DNA of 64,000 nucleotides from Takakia lepidozioides (lineage: Eukaryota; Streptophyta; Takakiopsida; Takakiales; Takakiaceae): contig CM060731.1 of the NCBI GenBank assembly GCA_030704615.1, positions 77,108,756 to 77,172,755 on the forward strand, read 5' to 3'. This document shows, one piece after another, positions 12,950 to 25,400 of the stretch (positions are counted from its first letter, which is position 1; every line of letters begins with the position of its first letter). Both the position numbers and the translations under genes were made by a program. The notes under the pieces were generated by a model. The model was not told where the DNA came from, did not search any database, and saw only the letters and a program-made list of their open reading frames with translations.

Positions 12950-14270
12950 ATGTCATTATTTTGGATGAAATAGTTATTATATGTCATCATATTGGATGCA
13001 ATTGATGGCCTTTTGCAACAATTTGTTGAGCTTTCCGTCCTTCAAATGACATTGAGGCTGAGATGCCTTGGAGTTTGTTAATTTTGAGGCCCAAGTTGAT
13101 TGAAACGAGTCATTTCAACCAAACGATGATGAGATGTGTGACATGGTTGGTCCAGTCGAAGAAGTCAAGCTGGAAGCATGTCAAAGAGGAAACTTCGATT
13201 CCACAAGAACTTGCAATGTTTTTTTTAGAAGTTAATGTTGCACCACATACTATCAAGCTATACATTGAATACCAACCTCAAGACACTACTATTGTCAAAA
13301 TGTTTGTCAATTCAGAAGGAGTCCTGTATGCTTCTAGGACATCCAATTCTCAACAAATTGACATTTTTCTTATTCTATTTATAATTAATGAATAAATGTT
13401 ACTTTCCGTGTAGTTGACCTTTATAATTGTTAGGGTAGGATATTATTCCTAACAATTATGTAGGAGCAAAAGGATGTTTCTTGATCAAATTGGTCCAATT
13501 AGTCGGTAGTATAAAGTGGCAGGATATAAAAAGACCATAGATAAACTTGGGGGAACCACGAGGCTTATATCAGCAATTGCCGACACATAGAAGGAAAAGA
13601 CACTAATTTAAGTTAGACAACGGATTCTAGAAGACCGACTATGTTGCGTAATTGGTTACAAGAGATAAACCCGATAGGGCATATTTAAGAGTTAGAACAG
13701 GATTGCAGGCCTTCTTGGCAGCTACTCGATATATACTATACATGATATGATAAACCTTCAAAGAAGACTAGGCAAGAAGCTAAGCCTAGTTGGGCTTGCC
13801 ACTCTTGTCCTTGATCCCCCTTTTACCTTTTCTCCCATAGCAATATTTTGTCGCTCCTTTTGTAGTGGTATTGTTGGTGGAAACATGCACGCTCCAAGCT
13901 CTAACAAGGAAGGGAGGTAAAACATGTGGCTAGTCGCGTAATGGCTCCACCCTATTTATATAATTGGAATGCTAGTGCTCGTGGTCCTGATTTTCTTGAA
14001 ATAAAAATTATAAATATTTAAAACATAAAATCAAAACCGCCAGCCTTGACAGTGATCCCTGAAGATAATAGTAAATAAATAAATATTTGTTTTCCAAATA
14101 AAATTTCTTTCTAGGACTTCTGGACAAAGGGGAATTGGGAAGCAAATAAAATCTCTATTTTGTGACCGTAAATATTTAGAGTCAAATTATTTTATCTTTT
14201 CACATCGATATAAAATAATAATAATAAATTAAATGCAAGGACCAAATGCCAAAAGATAAAATTGAATATG
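12950..14270. other. no recognised gene
   Basis: AT-rich. One plus-strand frame of 110 codons at 13063-13395 carries no domain that I know, and I do not call it a gene. Confidence 0.4.
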
Positions 14271-14274
14271 GAAT

Positions 14275-14530
14275 GAGAGGGATAAATTTGAAGGGAACTG
14301 AATATAATGGAATTCAATGTGATAAAACTGCCCTTTTATCAATAAAATGTTCGGGCTTCATCCCCTTCAAAAAAAGAAAACAAGAAAAACTAAAAAGAAC
14401 TGAATATAATGGAAGTCAATGATTCTGATAAAATTGAGAATATAATAGAGCCCAAGGGATAAATCTGAAGCGAATTGAATATAATGTAACTAAAGGGATA
14501 AATCTGAAGGGAACTGAATATAATGAAATC
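14275..14530. repeat. short tandem-like repeats
   Basis: The phrase GGGATAAATCTGAAGGGAAC, followed by TGAATATAATG, occurs near 14.28, 14.46 and 14.50 kb with small changes. It is a short, AT-rich degenerate repeat with no coding content. Confidence 0.55.
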
Positions 14531-14934
14531 AGAACATGGGTAACAATAGATGGATGAGAATCTAGAGTACACTGAAAATGGCTATTCATTGGAGAAGATA
14601 AGATCGTTAGATAGGTATTAACTGGGGAAGGTATATCAGGAGGAAACTATGGTCTCTTGTCTCTTCTTAGGAAGGAGCCAACAAAGGAAATTGGGCTTCA
14701 ATGATACGAATTACTATTATTATCAAGTCTCAATTGGAATGGTTACACTACTATATTTTGTTCTGCGTGTCTTCGAACAAGTGCTCCTAACCAGGTCATT
14801 TCCTCTATTGCATTTGTACTCTTAGACAGATCTGTATGCTACCAACTAAATTAAAAACTCATAAAATTATGCACTTATGTCGCCTTATAAATTTTCATCC
14901 AATGATCACCATTTTTTCTTCAAAAGCACTACGG

Positions 14935-15410
14935 TAGCTTGTGCAGTTGGCCCAAGTGTCCAATGTCATCTAAGCCCAAGTGCAATCTCCTATGCATCCA
15001 ACTTTGCCGTCTCCCATGTGTGTCTCCTATGTCGAGGCCCAAATGCAACCTCGAGGGTAGCCTTTGCCATTGGCCCAAGTGTCCAATGTCATCTAAGTGG
15101 GTTTTTTCCACATATCCCAGTGTGCAATCCCCTCTGTATCTAGAGACCCTCCAGTTTGGGAGATCTAGGCCTAGGGTAGCCTACGCCATTGGCCCATGTG
15201 TTAAGAATTGAAATCTAAGTCCAAGTGCAATCCCCTATGTATTCAAGTAGCGTCTCCTATGTCAAGGTCCATGTGTGAAGAATTGAAATCTAAGCCCAAG
15301 TGCAAATTCTTATGTACCCAAGTGGTTATGTCAAGGCCCAAGTGCGACCTCTAGCATAGCCTATGCCGAGTGTCCAATGCCATCTAAGTCCAAGTGCAAT
15401 CCCATATCTA
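14935..15410. repeat. degenerate repeats of about 120-180 bp
   Basis: The phrases GGCCCAAGTGTCCAATGTC and ATCTAAGYCCAAGTGCAAT recur at about 14.95, 15.07, 15.19 and 15.37 kb, with CCTATGTCRAGGCCCAA between them. Spacing is irregular. It is a decayed tandem array in both strands' non-coding sequence. Confidence 0.7.
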
Positions 15411-15411
15411 A

Positions 15412-15522
15412 TAGTTTTTTATTTTTTTCAGAGAGCGTACGACCAGATTTGAACCGGAGACCTTTTCCTTGATATCTCTCCTCTCGAGGCTCCAACCATT
15501 GTCTAAGGAATGCCCACTTTGC
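15412..15522 (-). mobile_element. tRNA-derived SINE-like element
   Basis: On the minus strand a B-box GGTTCAAATCTGG is followed by an AT-rich tail, the 3' half of a tRNA-derived SINE. The 5' half is unclear. Confidence 0.5.
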
Positions 15523-15524
15523 CA

Positions 15525-16860
15525 TTTTTGCTATTTTTTGTGAATTTCCAGTGATCAAAAGTACTTGGAATTCGATATCTCCCACACCGCATGTCCAAAA
15601 ATCATGAGACCAAGCCCGTGCATCCCTCCTCTTCGAGGGCTTTCCAACGGTACCAAGCACTAGGGCTGGGGCCTTGTGGTTCGGGACAGCTCACCGTGAC
15701 AAAACAAAGCACAGCAAAACAAAACAAACAAATCGTCTTAATTCATATATTGATTGTCCAACCAAGGAGGGTAACTTGGGGAAGGTACAACTTGATCAAA
15801 TTGGTTGGTTTGAGGGCCTTACCACATGAGCGGCAGCAGAAGTCCCCGCAAACTGCTGAAGGCCTGTTGCTTGGTTTATGGATCGTAAACTGGCACCCTC
15901 ACCTACCACACGGGAGGAACGGCAAGGAGAAGGCAAAGTGACGTGGTGCTTATGTGGAGCCTCTCCGCGAAAGTAGGATTTCCAGGGACCATTGCCAGGA
16001 AATCCGAAATCTTAGAGAACTTCTTTGTCGCGATCTGCTCCTTCTCGCCGTGGCCCTCATATGAGACATTCATTTTTGCTTCTCAACGATCTATTCCCAT
16101 GCCCCACTGCCGCTCATGTGGTAGCGTTAATTTGTTTTTGCTGACATGGGCCTACTCTCCATAACATGCAGTGCTACAATCCTAGCCAGGGACTTCCATG
16201 TCACTCGAGCTCACTGCCGCTAGTGTGGTAAGGCCCTGAGAAAGATACTTAGGCAAGCCAATCTTGCCAATCTTAATAGAGGACAATTGGCTTGGATATA
16301 CCTCTATTGGTCACAACGTTAAACAGAATAAATGTCCTTGTTGGGAAACAAATTATAAATCAAACTTGATAGATAAACTTACTTGATTTTTTTCAAATTA
16401 TGTTTTTACTTGGTTGCAACTGGCCAATGATCATTAAAATAGTTTAACTCAAACATATTACTACTTAAATAGCAATATGTATTTTGCATGTTATGTTACA
16501 AGCTCATGTTTGTGGCTGGGCCATGCCAGTGTTGTTGGGACGTTAAGTGAATACATGACATTCCAAATTCCTAGAAGTGGGCTTTGTATTCAAGCTCTAG
16601 AAAGACAGTGTAAACAGTTTCTCCTTAGATGTGATGAGAAAATATTTACTGTTACTAATGGTCTCTCACCACTCAAATTTTTGCAAAGCGCATTTCCTAA
16701 CTCATATTGCATCATCATGTTTTCACATTGTGGATTTCCTAACTATGTTCAACGCCTTGTAATCTTAGTTACTATCTTCTACTAATATCCAATTTGGTCT
16801 AGCTCTAAATCCTTGACAACTACATACTTAAGTTAGATCCTTTCCCTCCAAGCCAGTAGC
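15525..16860. other. no gene recognised
   Basis: Overlapping short frames only, none with a recognisable domain. Confidence 0.4.
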
Positions 16861-16864
16861 CCCT

Positions 16865-16915
16865 TGTGGTCAAGAGACACCATAATTTACGCCTTCTTGG
16901 GGCGGCGCCTTTGCA
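16865..16915 (+). mobile_element. SINE tail
   Basis: It carries AGAGACACCATAATTTACGC and then CTTCTTGGGGCGGCGCC, matching the 3' tail of the element at 12.8-12.9 kb. Confidence 0.5.
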
Positions 16916-16919
16916 ACTT

Positions 16920-17820
16920 ATATATCTATTGGATGTTCATTGAATGACACATTTAAGTTTTGTTGTCTTCGAGACCAAATCAAAGAAAACTCCAAGCACT
17001 TTTATAGAATCAAAATCACAAATTCTAGGGACTAAAAGAGAATTTATAGGACTCATCCACTTTTCATGGGGTTGCAGGATTTGACTGATCTCCCAACCAG
17101 TGTTTTTCTTAAGAAATTTGGAAAATAGCGCGAGTGGCTACAGAGTTTTGCAGGAAATAGCCATTTATTCTGTTCATCCAATATAATTCATCCACCTATG
17201 TGCCATCATCCATATATGGTGAATTCATCCATAATTTATTTTTTATTTGGAGAAATTTGGCGATTTCATCCATGAAAAAAGGTGGATTTGCGACAGAATA
17301 TTTGATTTTATTTTTTGAGGTCGAAATCTGGTGATTATTTGCCACTAAAAGAATGGCTGCTCCCAACAGAGGACAGCTAGGGACCGATATACCTTACCCA
17401 GCCGGGAGAGAATCATGGTGGACTCTTTCCGAAGCAAACATAACTTATGGTGTCACTTCATCCCAAATGGCTAGAAAGCTACCTTGGGGTGTGCATGACG
17501 GAAGAACGCCAAAAAAATACAAAAAATTAGAATAAAGCCCTGAATGAGCTACAAAATAAAATATATATCTCAACACCCTAAAAGCACAAATCATTCTTCT
17601 TGGAAGCAACCGGCCAATGACATTTCAATTGAACTGTCCACATGATTCCTCCTAAAATGGAATCAGAACTTATTTGTGGGTCCCATAACAAATGGAATTC
17701 TAAAATTACCAATTATTTTTAAATCCCTTAGACAAATTCACCTTACCACAAAGTACCTACATTCACAGTGTGAATTTCTCACAGCAGGTTAGGAAAGGAC
17801 CTACTTCCCAACAGGATTAC
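16920..17820. other. no gene recognised
   Basis: AT-rich flank leading into the minisatellite. No supported feature. Confidence 0.4.
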
Positions 17821-17824
17821 TCCC

Positions 17825-18565
17825 ACTCATTCACACTTGCTGCCCTTCATCATGATCTCTAGTGTGGCTCTCTTTTGGATGAAAATCATCCATACCTTGG
17901 ACCACCACCTTTTACCGGTGCCTATCCCCAGTCTCTATTTCATTCACACTTGCTGCCCTTCATCATGATCCCCAGTGCCATGTTTTGGATGAAAATCATC
18001 CACCCCTTGGACCACCACCACCTGTCACCAGTGCCTATCCCCAGTCCCTATTTCATTCACACTTGCTGCCCTTCATCATGATCCCTAGTGCCGTTTTTTG
18101 GATGCAAATCATCCATCCATTGGATCACCACCTTTTACCAGTGCCTATTCCCAGTCTCTATTTCATTCACACTTGCTGCCCTTCATCATGATCCCTAGTG
18201 CCATCTTTTGGATGAAAATCATCCACCCCTTGGACGACCATACCTATCCCCCCCTATTTCATCCACACTTGCTGCCCTTCATCATGATCCCTAGTGCCAT
18301 CTTTTGGATGAAAATCATCCATCCCTTGGCCTACCCCAGCCTCTATTTCATTCACACTTGTTGCCCTTCATCATGATCCCTAGTGCCATCTTTTAGATAA
18401 AAATCATCCACCCCTTGGAGCACCACCTTTTACCAGTGCCTATCCCCAGCCCCTATTTCATTCACAGTTGCTGCCCTTACACTTGCTGCCCTTCATCATG
18501 ATCCCTAGTGCCATCTTTTGGATGAAAAGCATCCATCCCTTGGAGCACCACCTTTTACCAGTGCC
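17825..18565 (+). repeat. minisatellite, about seven units of roughly 90-120 bp
   Basis: The anchor CTTCATCATGATCYCYAGTG recurs at about 17846, 17960, 18070, 18180, 18276, 18367 and 18490. Each unit also contains GATGAAAATCATCCAYCCCT and CCTATTTCATTCACACTTGC. Unit length varies because of internal deletions. Open frames across the array are a by-product of the repeat and are not genes. It lies about 0.7-1.4 kb upstream of the At3g17950-like coding region. Confidence 0.9.
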
Positions 18566-18689
18566 TATCCCGATTCCCCAGTCCCTAGCTCCCCAGTCAG
18601 ACACTTTTGTTTGATAAAACGTTTTTGTCTGCACTCACTGCAACGGTACCTACCGTCTGCCTTTTCCCTACTATTTACGTCTCCCTCTC

Positions 18690-18905
18690 TGCTGTCTGCC
18701 CATCACTCTCCTGTCAGCCGCCTCTCCTTCTCCCTCTCTCTCTCTCTCTTCTGACTCTTCTAGAGCTTCCTTGTACCTCTGGGGACCATACTAGTGTCAG
18801 TTGAGAGTGTCTGTCTCTTCTAGTTATCCTCCTTTCTTTTGGGTCTTGAGCAGCTCCAGCTCTTTCTCTCGGATTCTCTCTCTCTCTCAAAGACACTCTC
18901 TTTCT
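18690..18905 (+). promoter_or_regulatory. CT-rich leader or promoter region
   Basis: A strongly pyrimidine-rich stretch with runs of CTCTCT precedes the single-exon gene starting at 19299. Such CT tracts are common around plant transcription starts and 5' leaders. No start site can be fixed from the sequence. Confidence 0.4.
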
Positions 18906-19298
18906 CGTTCCACAGACAGATGCGCTCAGTCACTCAGATGGGTCCTGGGTTGAAATTGATGAGTATACAGCGTCCCTGAGGCTCTTTGGTTCTCTCTGTC
19001 TGAGCTCACACAGACTGGTACACCAGTTGAGTATTGCTTTGGGGTGGATGTTGGAAGTGGTCTGTGGTTTTGACTTTCTTGCTTGAGAAAATCGGAACTG
19101 AAGTTACTCCGAGGTCAAGTTTCTTGAACTGAAGAGATACAGAGCAAGGCAGAGGGAGGGAGGCATGTTTGGTGTAGCGACTGCGAGTGTTCTCATTCGC
19201 ACAATGTAGGCTGGAACGCTGTTGGGCTGAAGCGGGAACGAAGGTCTACAGTGAAGGGAAATTCAGCGCTGTAAGGGGTGTAGAATAAGTCTTGGATC

Positions 19299-20126
19299 AT
19301 GGTATTCCATTTCCCCAGTGAGCCAGCGTCTGGTAGTGGGGCAGATTTTGCCTCGTTATTGGGTTGGCCCCTCGGGCTTCGGTCTGGTGTGTTGATGGAG
19401 GTGGCCAGGCCCGCTGAGGCGGTGAGGCCAGGTGTAGAGACTGCCGAATTGCAAGCTGAGAACATGCCAAACAACTTTCTGCTCCCCTATATCTCTGCGA
19501 GTGCGTCGTCCGATTCTGATTCGGATACATACAGTGAGGCAGCGTCATCTTTCTTCAAGGATTCGCGGCGCATCACACTTGGGAGCCTCATTGGTCTGCC
19601 TTTGGATTCTTCAGGGAGGGCGGGCATTATGCGCGCAGAGATGAACCAATATCAGGCCTTGGGCCACAGGCGGACGCGGAGCTTGGGATCCTGTGGGTTG
19701 TGGGACATTCTTGGCTGTGCCAGGGGAGCTCGAGTTGCTGCAGAGGCCAACCGGGATGAGGATGGAGATCCAAGCTCTTCCTACTCTCTTGCAGAACAAC
19801 TGGAATTGGAACGAAGTGCAGTTACTGAACCCACTGCTGCTTCTGATAAAGGGCTAGTGAGTGTGATGTATGAAGAATCTCTCTCAGCTGGTAGCCGGAG
19901 CCCTGAATGGAACCCCCAGTTCGTCTCCGCCAATAGTACGATTTCCGACGCCGACTCCATGGAGGACCAGCCATTCGAAACCGATGTGCTTGGAACTCCA
20001 TCGAATGGCTACGGCAATTCCACAGAAAGAGTCCATGTCACTGCCCGCATGCAGAGGTCCTTCAGTATGCGCTCTTTCTTCTCTACTATCTGTTGTCGCT
20101 TGGATGCCCAGACTCCAGTTGAGTGA
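19299..20126 (+). CDS. At3g17950-like protein, single exon
   Basis: An intact ATG-started frame of 275 codons. Near residues 70-100 it reads SDSDSDTYSEAASSFFKDSR followed by RITLGSLIGL. This matches the conserved core (acidic-serine stretch, then SFF-D-R-TTLGSLIGV) of a small plant family of unknown function named after Arabidopsis At3g17950. The rest is Ser/Glu-rich and probably disordered. The C-terminus is basic and ends with a Cys pair (RSFSMRSFFSTICC) a few residues before the stop, possibly for membrane association. It has no signal peptide or membrane span. A GTAAGT just after the stop could be a splice donor in the 3' untranslated region. Family assignment rests on the core motif recalled from memory. 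Confidence 0.72.
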   Translation: MVFHFPSEPASGSGADFASLLGWPLGLRSGVLMEVARPAEAVRPGVETAELQAENMPNNFLLPYISASASSDSDSDTYSEAASSFFKDSRRITLGSLIGLPLDSSGRAGIMRAEMNQYQALGHRRTRSLGSCGLWDILGCARGARVAAEANRDEDGDPSSSYSLAEQLELERSAVTEPTAASDKGLVSVMYEESLSAGSRSPEWNPQFVSANSTISDADSMEDQPFETDVLGTPSNGYGNSTERVHVTARMQRSFSMRSFFSTICCRLDAQTPVE

Positions 20127-20129
20127 CCA

Positions 20130-22480
20130 GGATATACATTGTAAGTTACTGTAAAGCGGGAGATAGGATCCTTATGTAACTGGTGCCACGGGGGTCTGTC
20201 ATCTCTGTCCCAGGAGGAGCCAATTGAACGCATTGATAGCTAACTCAAAAGGTGGCACAGCGTTGATTTTCTTGTAGTATTAGTAGACTCAGGAGATGGA
20301 TGGACGACTCAGGAAAACTAGAGAGGGTGCAATCTGGATACTAGACTAGACAGAGATCACAACTCTAGAAAGATACTCTACAGAGGATCCCACAAGAGAT
20401 TCTCACAGCACTTATGTGTTGACTAACTGTGTGATGAAAGATTTGAGGCCCTTAAGTTAAAGGCCGATGCTCTTGCGGTTAGTTTTCTGTGAGAGATGAT
20501 AGTCTTCAGATTGTGGTTGCTGCAACCTTGTGGCCATAGCCCTGTGTTTGGGCAGAGAAACAGATACCCAGAGCTTGAACTGCTTGTGTTAAGCGACAAG
20601 TCGACAGTGAGGGAAAACCCAGCTACTCGGCCAATTCTCGTGTACACCAACTTCAGAGGTGCATAGAAGTGAGGGTATTTAATTCAACTCAACCAGAACA
20701 GCGCAAAACTTCCTCGCATAGTTGATGCTTTCCGTTTCTCTCAACCTGTCCCCCATCTGCCTGGAAAAAGCAAGTTGGAATTGTTCGTGCTATGTCTACT
20801 TAAACAGGGTAAAGAAAAGAGGATTTTTTGGAGAAACATGAAGCAATCACCCGAACCCCCCTCAGCACGCATCGATGAAGCTCCCCCACATCTCAAGTTA
20901 CAGCACTTGAGAATCCGTATTTCGTGTCCCCTATCCTGCACCTCCCTCCCTGTCCTATCCCTGGCCCTATTTCCGGCTCCACTGTGAAACCCACTGTGCC
21001 CGGCATGTGGAAGGAGTGGACCCACCTATTGAAGAGTACTGGCACTTTCCTGGTCAGCAACTACATCATGGAGTCCACGGAAATGGTCTCTCAGAAAAGA
21101 AGAAAAAGAATCGGATCATCGTCGTGAGGATGCGTTCATTGAACTGACTGTGTCGTGCACGAGCAGTTATCTTGTCGGGAGCTTCAGAAGCAAAGAAGTC
21201 AGATGAGAAAGCGGATGAATCAACTGTTTCCTTTCATGCATTTGTTGCGGTATCTTGAATCCCCTTAGACGATCGCAGTACTCGTACTCCAGATACTACC
21301 AATTGAACATCCCACGCATTGAATTTGAAGAATTGTACGATTGTGGGTGTGCGCTAGACTGTTACGTGCATTCTAGGGCCCATTCGCGGGTAGTTTAGGG
21401 GCACCATGATCGCACGACACAGTGAACGTTTCACGATTTCATGTCGACGGGGTCTTACTGATCTGCGGGAAAGACTGAGGGGTTGCATCCAGCATTCCCA
21501 GCTTGACGAGCTTCACAAATCATCCAGACTTAAGACCGAAGAAATTAAATGGCTCGTAAAGATGGCTCAGTGGAGGAAACCGGCGCCCACCAGTTTTGGG
21601 GGGCAATGCGAGAGGTGCATCACCAGCACACCGTGTGGAATCCGGCTGAAGATCTGGAAGTGTCCCATGATGTATTCTATTTGCTGATATCAATTACAAT
21701 CGCCTCAAGCCTGCCAGTAAAGCATGAGTGGCCTAGTACGAATAATCTGCATCTTCCATCTCCCTTTTTTCAGTTCTTTAAGGTTTGACCAAGCACAATC
21801 CAGCTCCGTTTTCCCCCGATTTAATGGAAGGTGTCACCGTATCGCCCGTGGCCTCGAAATTGGGAATCTGTTAGGTTTAAGGTGGGAATGTATTGTGAAG
21901 TAGTACCAACAGTAAATGTGGAATGGGTTGAGAAAATCTGATTCTGGTAAGATAAGATTTGATTCAACCAGCTTAAAAGTTCCTGATGCATTCTCAGATT
22001 CCCCTACTCTGTCAAGGGTTTGAGTGGCTTTCCTTCTTCTAGCGAGCTAAACATGCTCCCAATCATGCTATGGAAGACCAGAGAAAGAAAAGAGGACTCA
22101 TAGTTCCTAGGTGTGAGTGAGCGCTTGAACCTGATCATGCTGCAATCCATTCAAGCTATGCACGCGCCTTCCGTAGCAGACCTTGAATTTACAGGCTAGT
22201 CCATAGTACATGCTGGACTCATGCTTGATGAGTCCATGATCTCCACCCCAGGGTTTTGAGGACTGGCAAACCTTGAAAGTTATATTAGGATTTAAATTGG
22301 TCCTCTGGCTTCATTTTGTTTCCTTGTTGTACTACATCTGATTTTTGAACACTGTGATGGTGTTCTGCCTCAGACATTCTTCTCTGTTGAGAAATTGCAA
22401 TATCAAGGTGGACAGCAATGGAGCCAGTGAGAAGAAGTTGTCAACCTTGGAGTGAACCAGGAAGTTGGGCAAATGTAGAT
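20130..22480. other. intergenic, 3' flank of one gene and 5' flank of the next
   Basis: It probably includes 3' untranslated sequence of the At3g17950-like gene and the promoter and leader of the antiporter gene. Frames at 21.4-21.8 kb on the plus strand overlap each other and show no known domain. Confidence 0.4.
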
Positions 22481-22488
22481 GGAGAAGA

Positions 22489-25400
22489 ATGAATCTATCA
22501 ATGGGTTCCGGGAACTGTGAACGTACCAAGGGTTTGGTTTTTGAGAACAGATGGAGTCCAGGGATTGGTCTTTACACAATATTTGTTTTGGAAATCTTGC
22601 TGATTACAAAGCTTATGGCTTTAGCAACTGGGGAGAGATTGGACTACGTTGACTTAAGCAAAGAGAAGGAGCTTGCAGATTTGAATGTGACTACGACGAA
22701 CGTGACGGCCCATTCTGCAACTGCAAGGGAAGGTAGCATTGCTGGGATGATTGATAAAGTTTTGGAAAAGGAATTTCCTGATAAGGAGGATCCTCAAGCA
22801 GGTATTCCCCATAATCTCATCTTCCCAAGGTCCAAGGCATTTTGTTGAATCTTCTATGTCCGTGTGCGTTTGAGGAATAATTTCTTTTGAAGGGTGAGTA
22901 TTATGGCGCACCTATATTGGATTTGAAGGCATCACACCTATTGATGAAGCAAATAAGAAATGAAATGGAACTTTATAACGTCTGCAGAAAGCTCAAAGAG
23001 CTTATGGGACAAAAGGAAACAAGAAACAAGAAAGAGAACAAAAGACAGAGTGAAGCCAGAAGCAGCCCCAAAGCAACTAGCAGGGGATTGCCTAAGGGTC
23101 AAAGCTTCATGCAGATAAGCTGCCAAGCATTTCTGATCCTCATAATGGAAGACTTCTGTGAGAGATTGGGTGTCACAGAACAGACAGTTGAATCTCCCAC
23201 GGATCTCATAGTAAAGAGGGCAGGAAAAGAAGTGTTCTTCAGTTTCGATACACCGGTTGGGCGCGGTGCATGCTGGGCATAGGCGGTTTCTCGCTGCAGG
23301 TTTTCCCACCTACCAGTCTCTGTTTGTAATTTGTGGGTGCCCACCCTGAACCGCCCCAAAGCCCTCAGAAATGAAGAAAGCAGAAACGAAATGAAGTGGT
23401 ATTTATAAGACAGAAACTGAGATATCGATAATGTCCACTGGACACGGGAGGTACAAATTTTTTGGTAATGTGCTGGTTGTCTCTCCAGTCAATTATTTTC
23501 TTGATTTGGATTGTGTGTTTACAGGTGTCTAGGAAGGAAATGCAATGAAATGAAATGGTGCTTTATAACGTCCGCGGAAAGCTCGTAGAGCTTATGGGAC
23601 AAAATGGAAGAAAACATGAGACAGGAACAAATCCAGAAACCACAATTAATGTTCTAGCGATTGTCTAAGGGTGAAGGCCTCGTGTAGGTAGGCTGCCAAG
23701 CATTTTTGATCCTCATAGTGAAAGACATCAGTGAGAGTTTGGGTTCCACTGAATAAACAGTGGAATCTCCCACGGATCTCGTAGTATAGAGGGCAGTAGA
23801 AGAAGAAGTGTTCTTCAGTTTCAATTTCCTTGCTGCGCCCTATGCAAGCTGGACATAGGTGGTCCTCCCGTTGCAGGTTTTCCCATCTGCCAGTCTCTAT
23901 CCGTAGGTTGTGGGAAAGAAAGAAACTTATGCTGTACACAGGGACTCCCAAGGACCCATAGGACAAAGTAACCAACAAGAAACCATTTCAGAAAGCCCTA
24001 AGAGATAGTGGGACAAGAATGCTTAACACACTTAGAAACCACTATGAGTTCAGGCCCAGCCTGCTGCTCAAAGATTTAGTGGGGGATCTTTTGAACCAAC
24101 ATGTCTCCCATTGGCCCATGGAGCTTTGAATTATTAGCTGGCTGGTTGTTGTCTGGTAATGACAACAATTTGGACATTTGCAGCAACTGAGGGAACGGTG
24201 GGGAGCAGCTTTAACAACAGCGTCAATGAGCAACAGGTGAGGGTTTAGCCACCATCCTTCAGCTTGTTGGTGTTTCCATTCTACCTCACTCTGCTCATTC
24301 CCGGCATATTGCTGTGACATTGGTGGAAAGATATTCACGTCCTGCTTTTACTGGGGAGGAGGAAGATTTGCAAGTGTTATCCTGATGTATTAAACATTGG
24401 CTGTGCAGGCTGTGCTAGAGACTGTGGCCAGAGTAACCCATGACAGGAGGAAAAAAAACGATACTGAAGAAGAGAAGTATGTGCTTTGAGACTGTTTCCT
24501 TCTGAGAACCATTAACAAGACTTTGTACTCTAGGTGTAGCATGGCACAAAAGCATATCGGTCTTGTCTGTCTCCTTGTAGCACCTGTGAGTCATTTCTGT
24601 GGGCATATTTTGCCTTCACTGTTAAATGGATTTTAGGGCTTCGTGAAGTTGAATTGGAGCTTACTGGTTCTGGTGGGTGATTGTTGGGGGCCCTACCATT
24701 CTTTCCTACAACTTTGCTTGTCCCAAAAGCTCTTTGAGCTTCCTAGTTCTACCAAGGCTTGGTTCAGGCATTGGGAGTTCAAGACACTGGGAACACGGCT
24801 CTCTATTCTCTTGTTGCTCCACTGGCAGTGCTTACAGGATACAGCAAAGTCACCCTGTTTTTTGACATAAATGCACCAATGGCCCCTTTGCTTCTCAACA
24901 GTGGGACCACAAAATCGTTTCAATTTCAAGATTTAATCAACTTGGACTCCGAAACAGGCTCTGATGAACTGCCCACTCTCATCGACAAAAAGGTAGGTTG
25001 ACACACTATCTCAATCTTGCTGCATAACAGTTATTTTTCATGTATAAGTATATATGTTGCACAACTTATGGTAATTTAGCTCACATGCCAAATCTTCATC
25101 CTCTCTGCTTGAAACCATGTGGATTGAGACAAAAATGCTACAGCTGTTTGGCTCAAAGTTTTCTCCACCACAGCTGTAGTTGTAAGAAACACACTGATAC
25201 TTTACTCTACAAGCTCCCAAGCCTCTGACAAAATATTGTCCGAGCATTTATCACTTCATCTATCAGTGACTTGGCACCAGTCTACTACATTTCTTTGTAT
25301 CCTATACAACTTGCTTGCACATGATGCAGTGAGGTTCAGTTTTTCATCTGCCTTCTTCTTGGGTTTCTCTTCATAGTAATTCACTGCGTAGTACATCTTG

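Noticed and set aside
17875-18754. Open frames of 60-90 codons across the minisatellite
   Set aside because: They follow the repeat period (MDENHP... in each unit) and exist only because the unit lacks stops.
22465-22488. Antiporter start at the TTG at 22465
   Set aside because: The first in-frame ATG is at 22489; plant nuclear genes rarely start at TTG.
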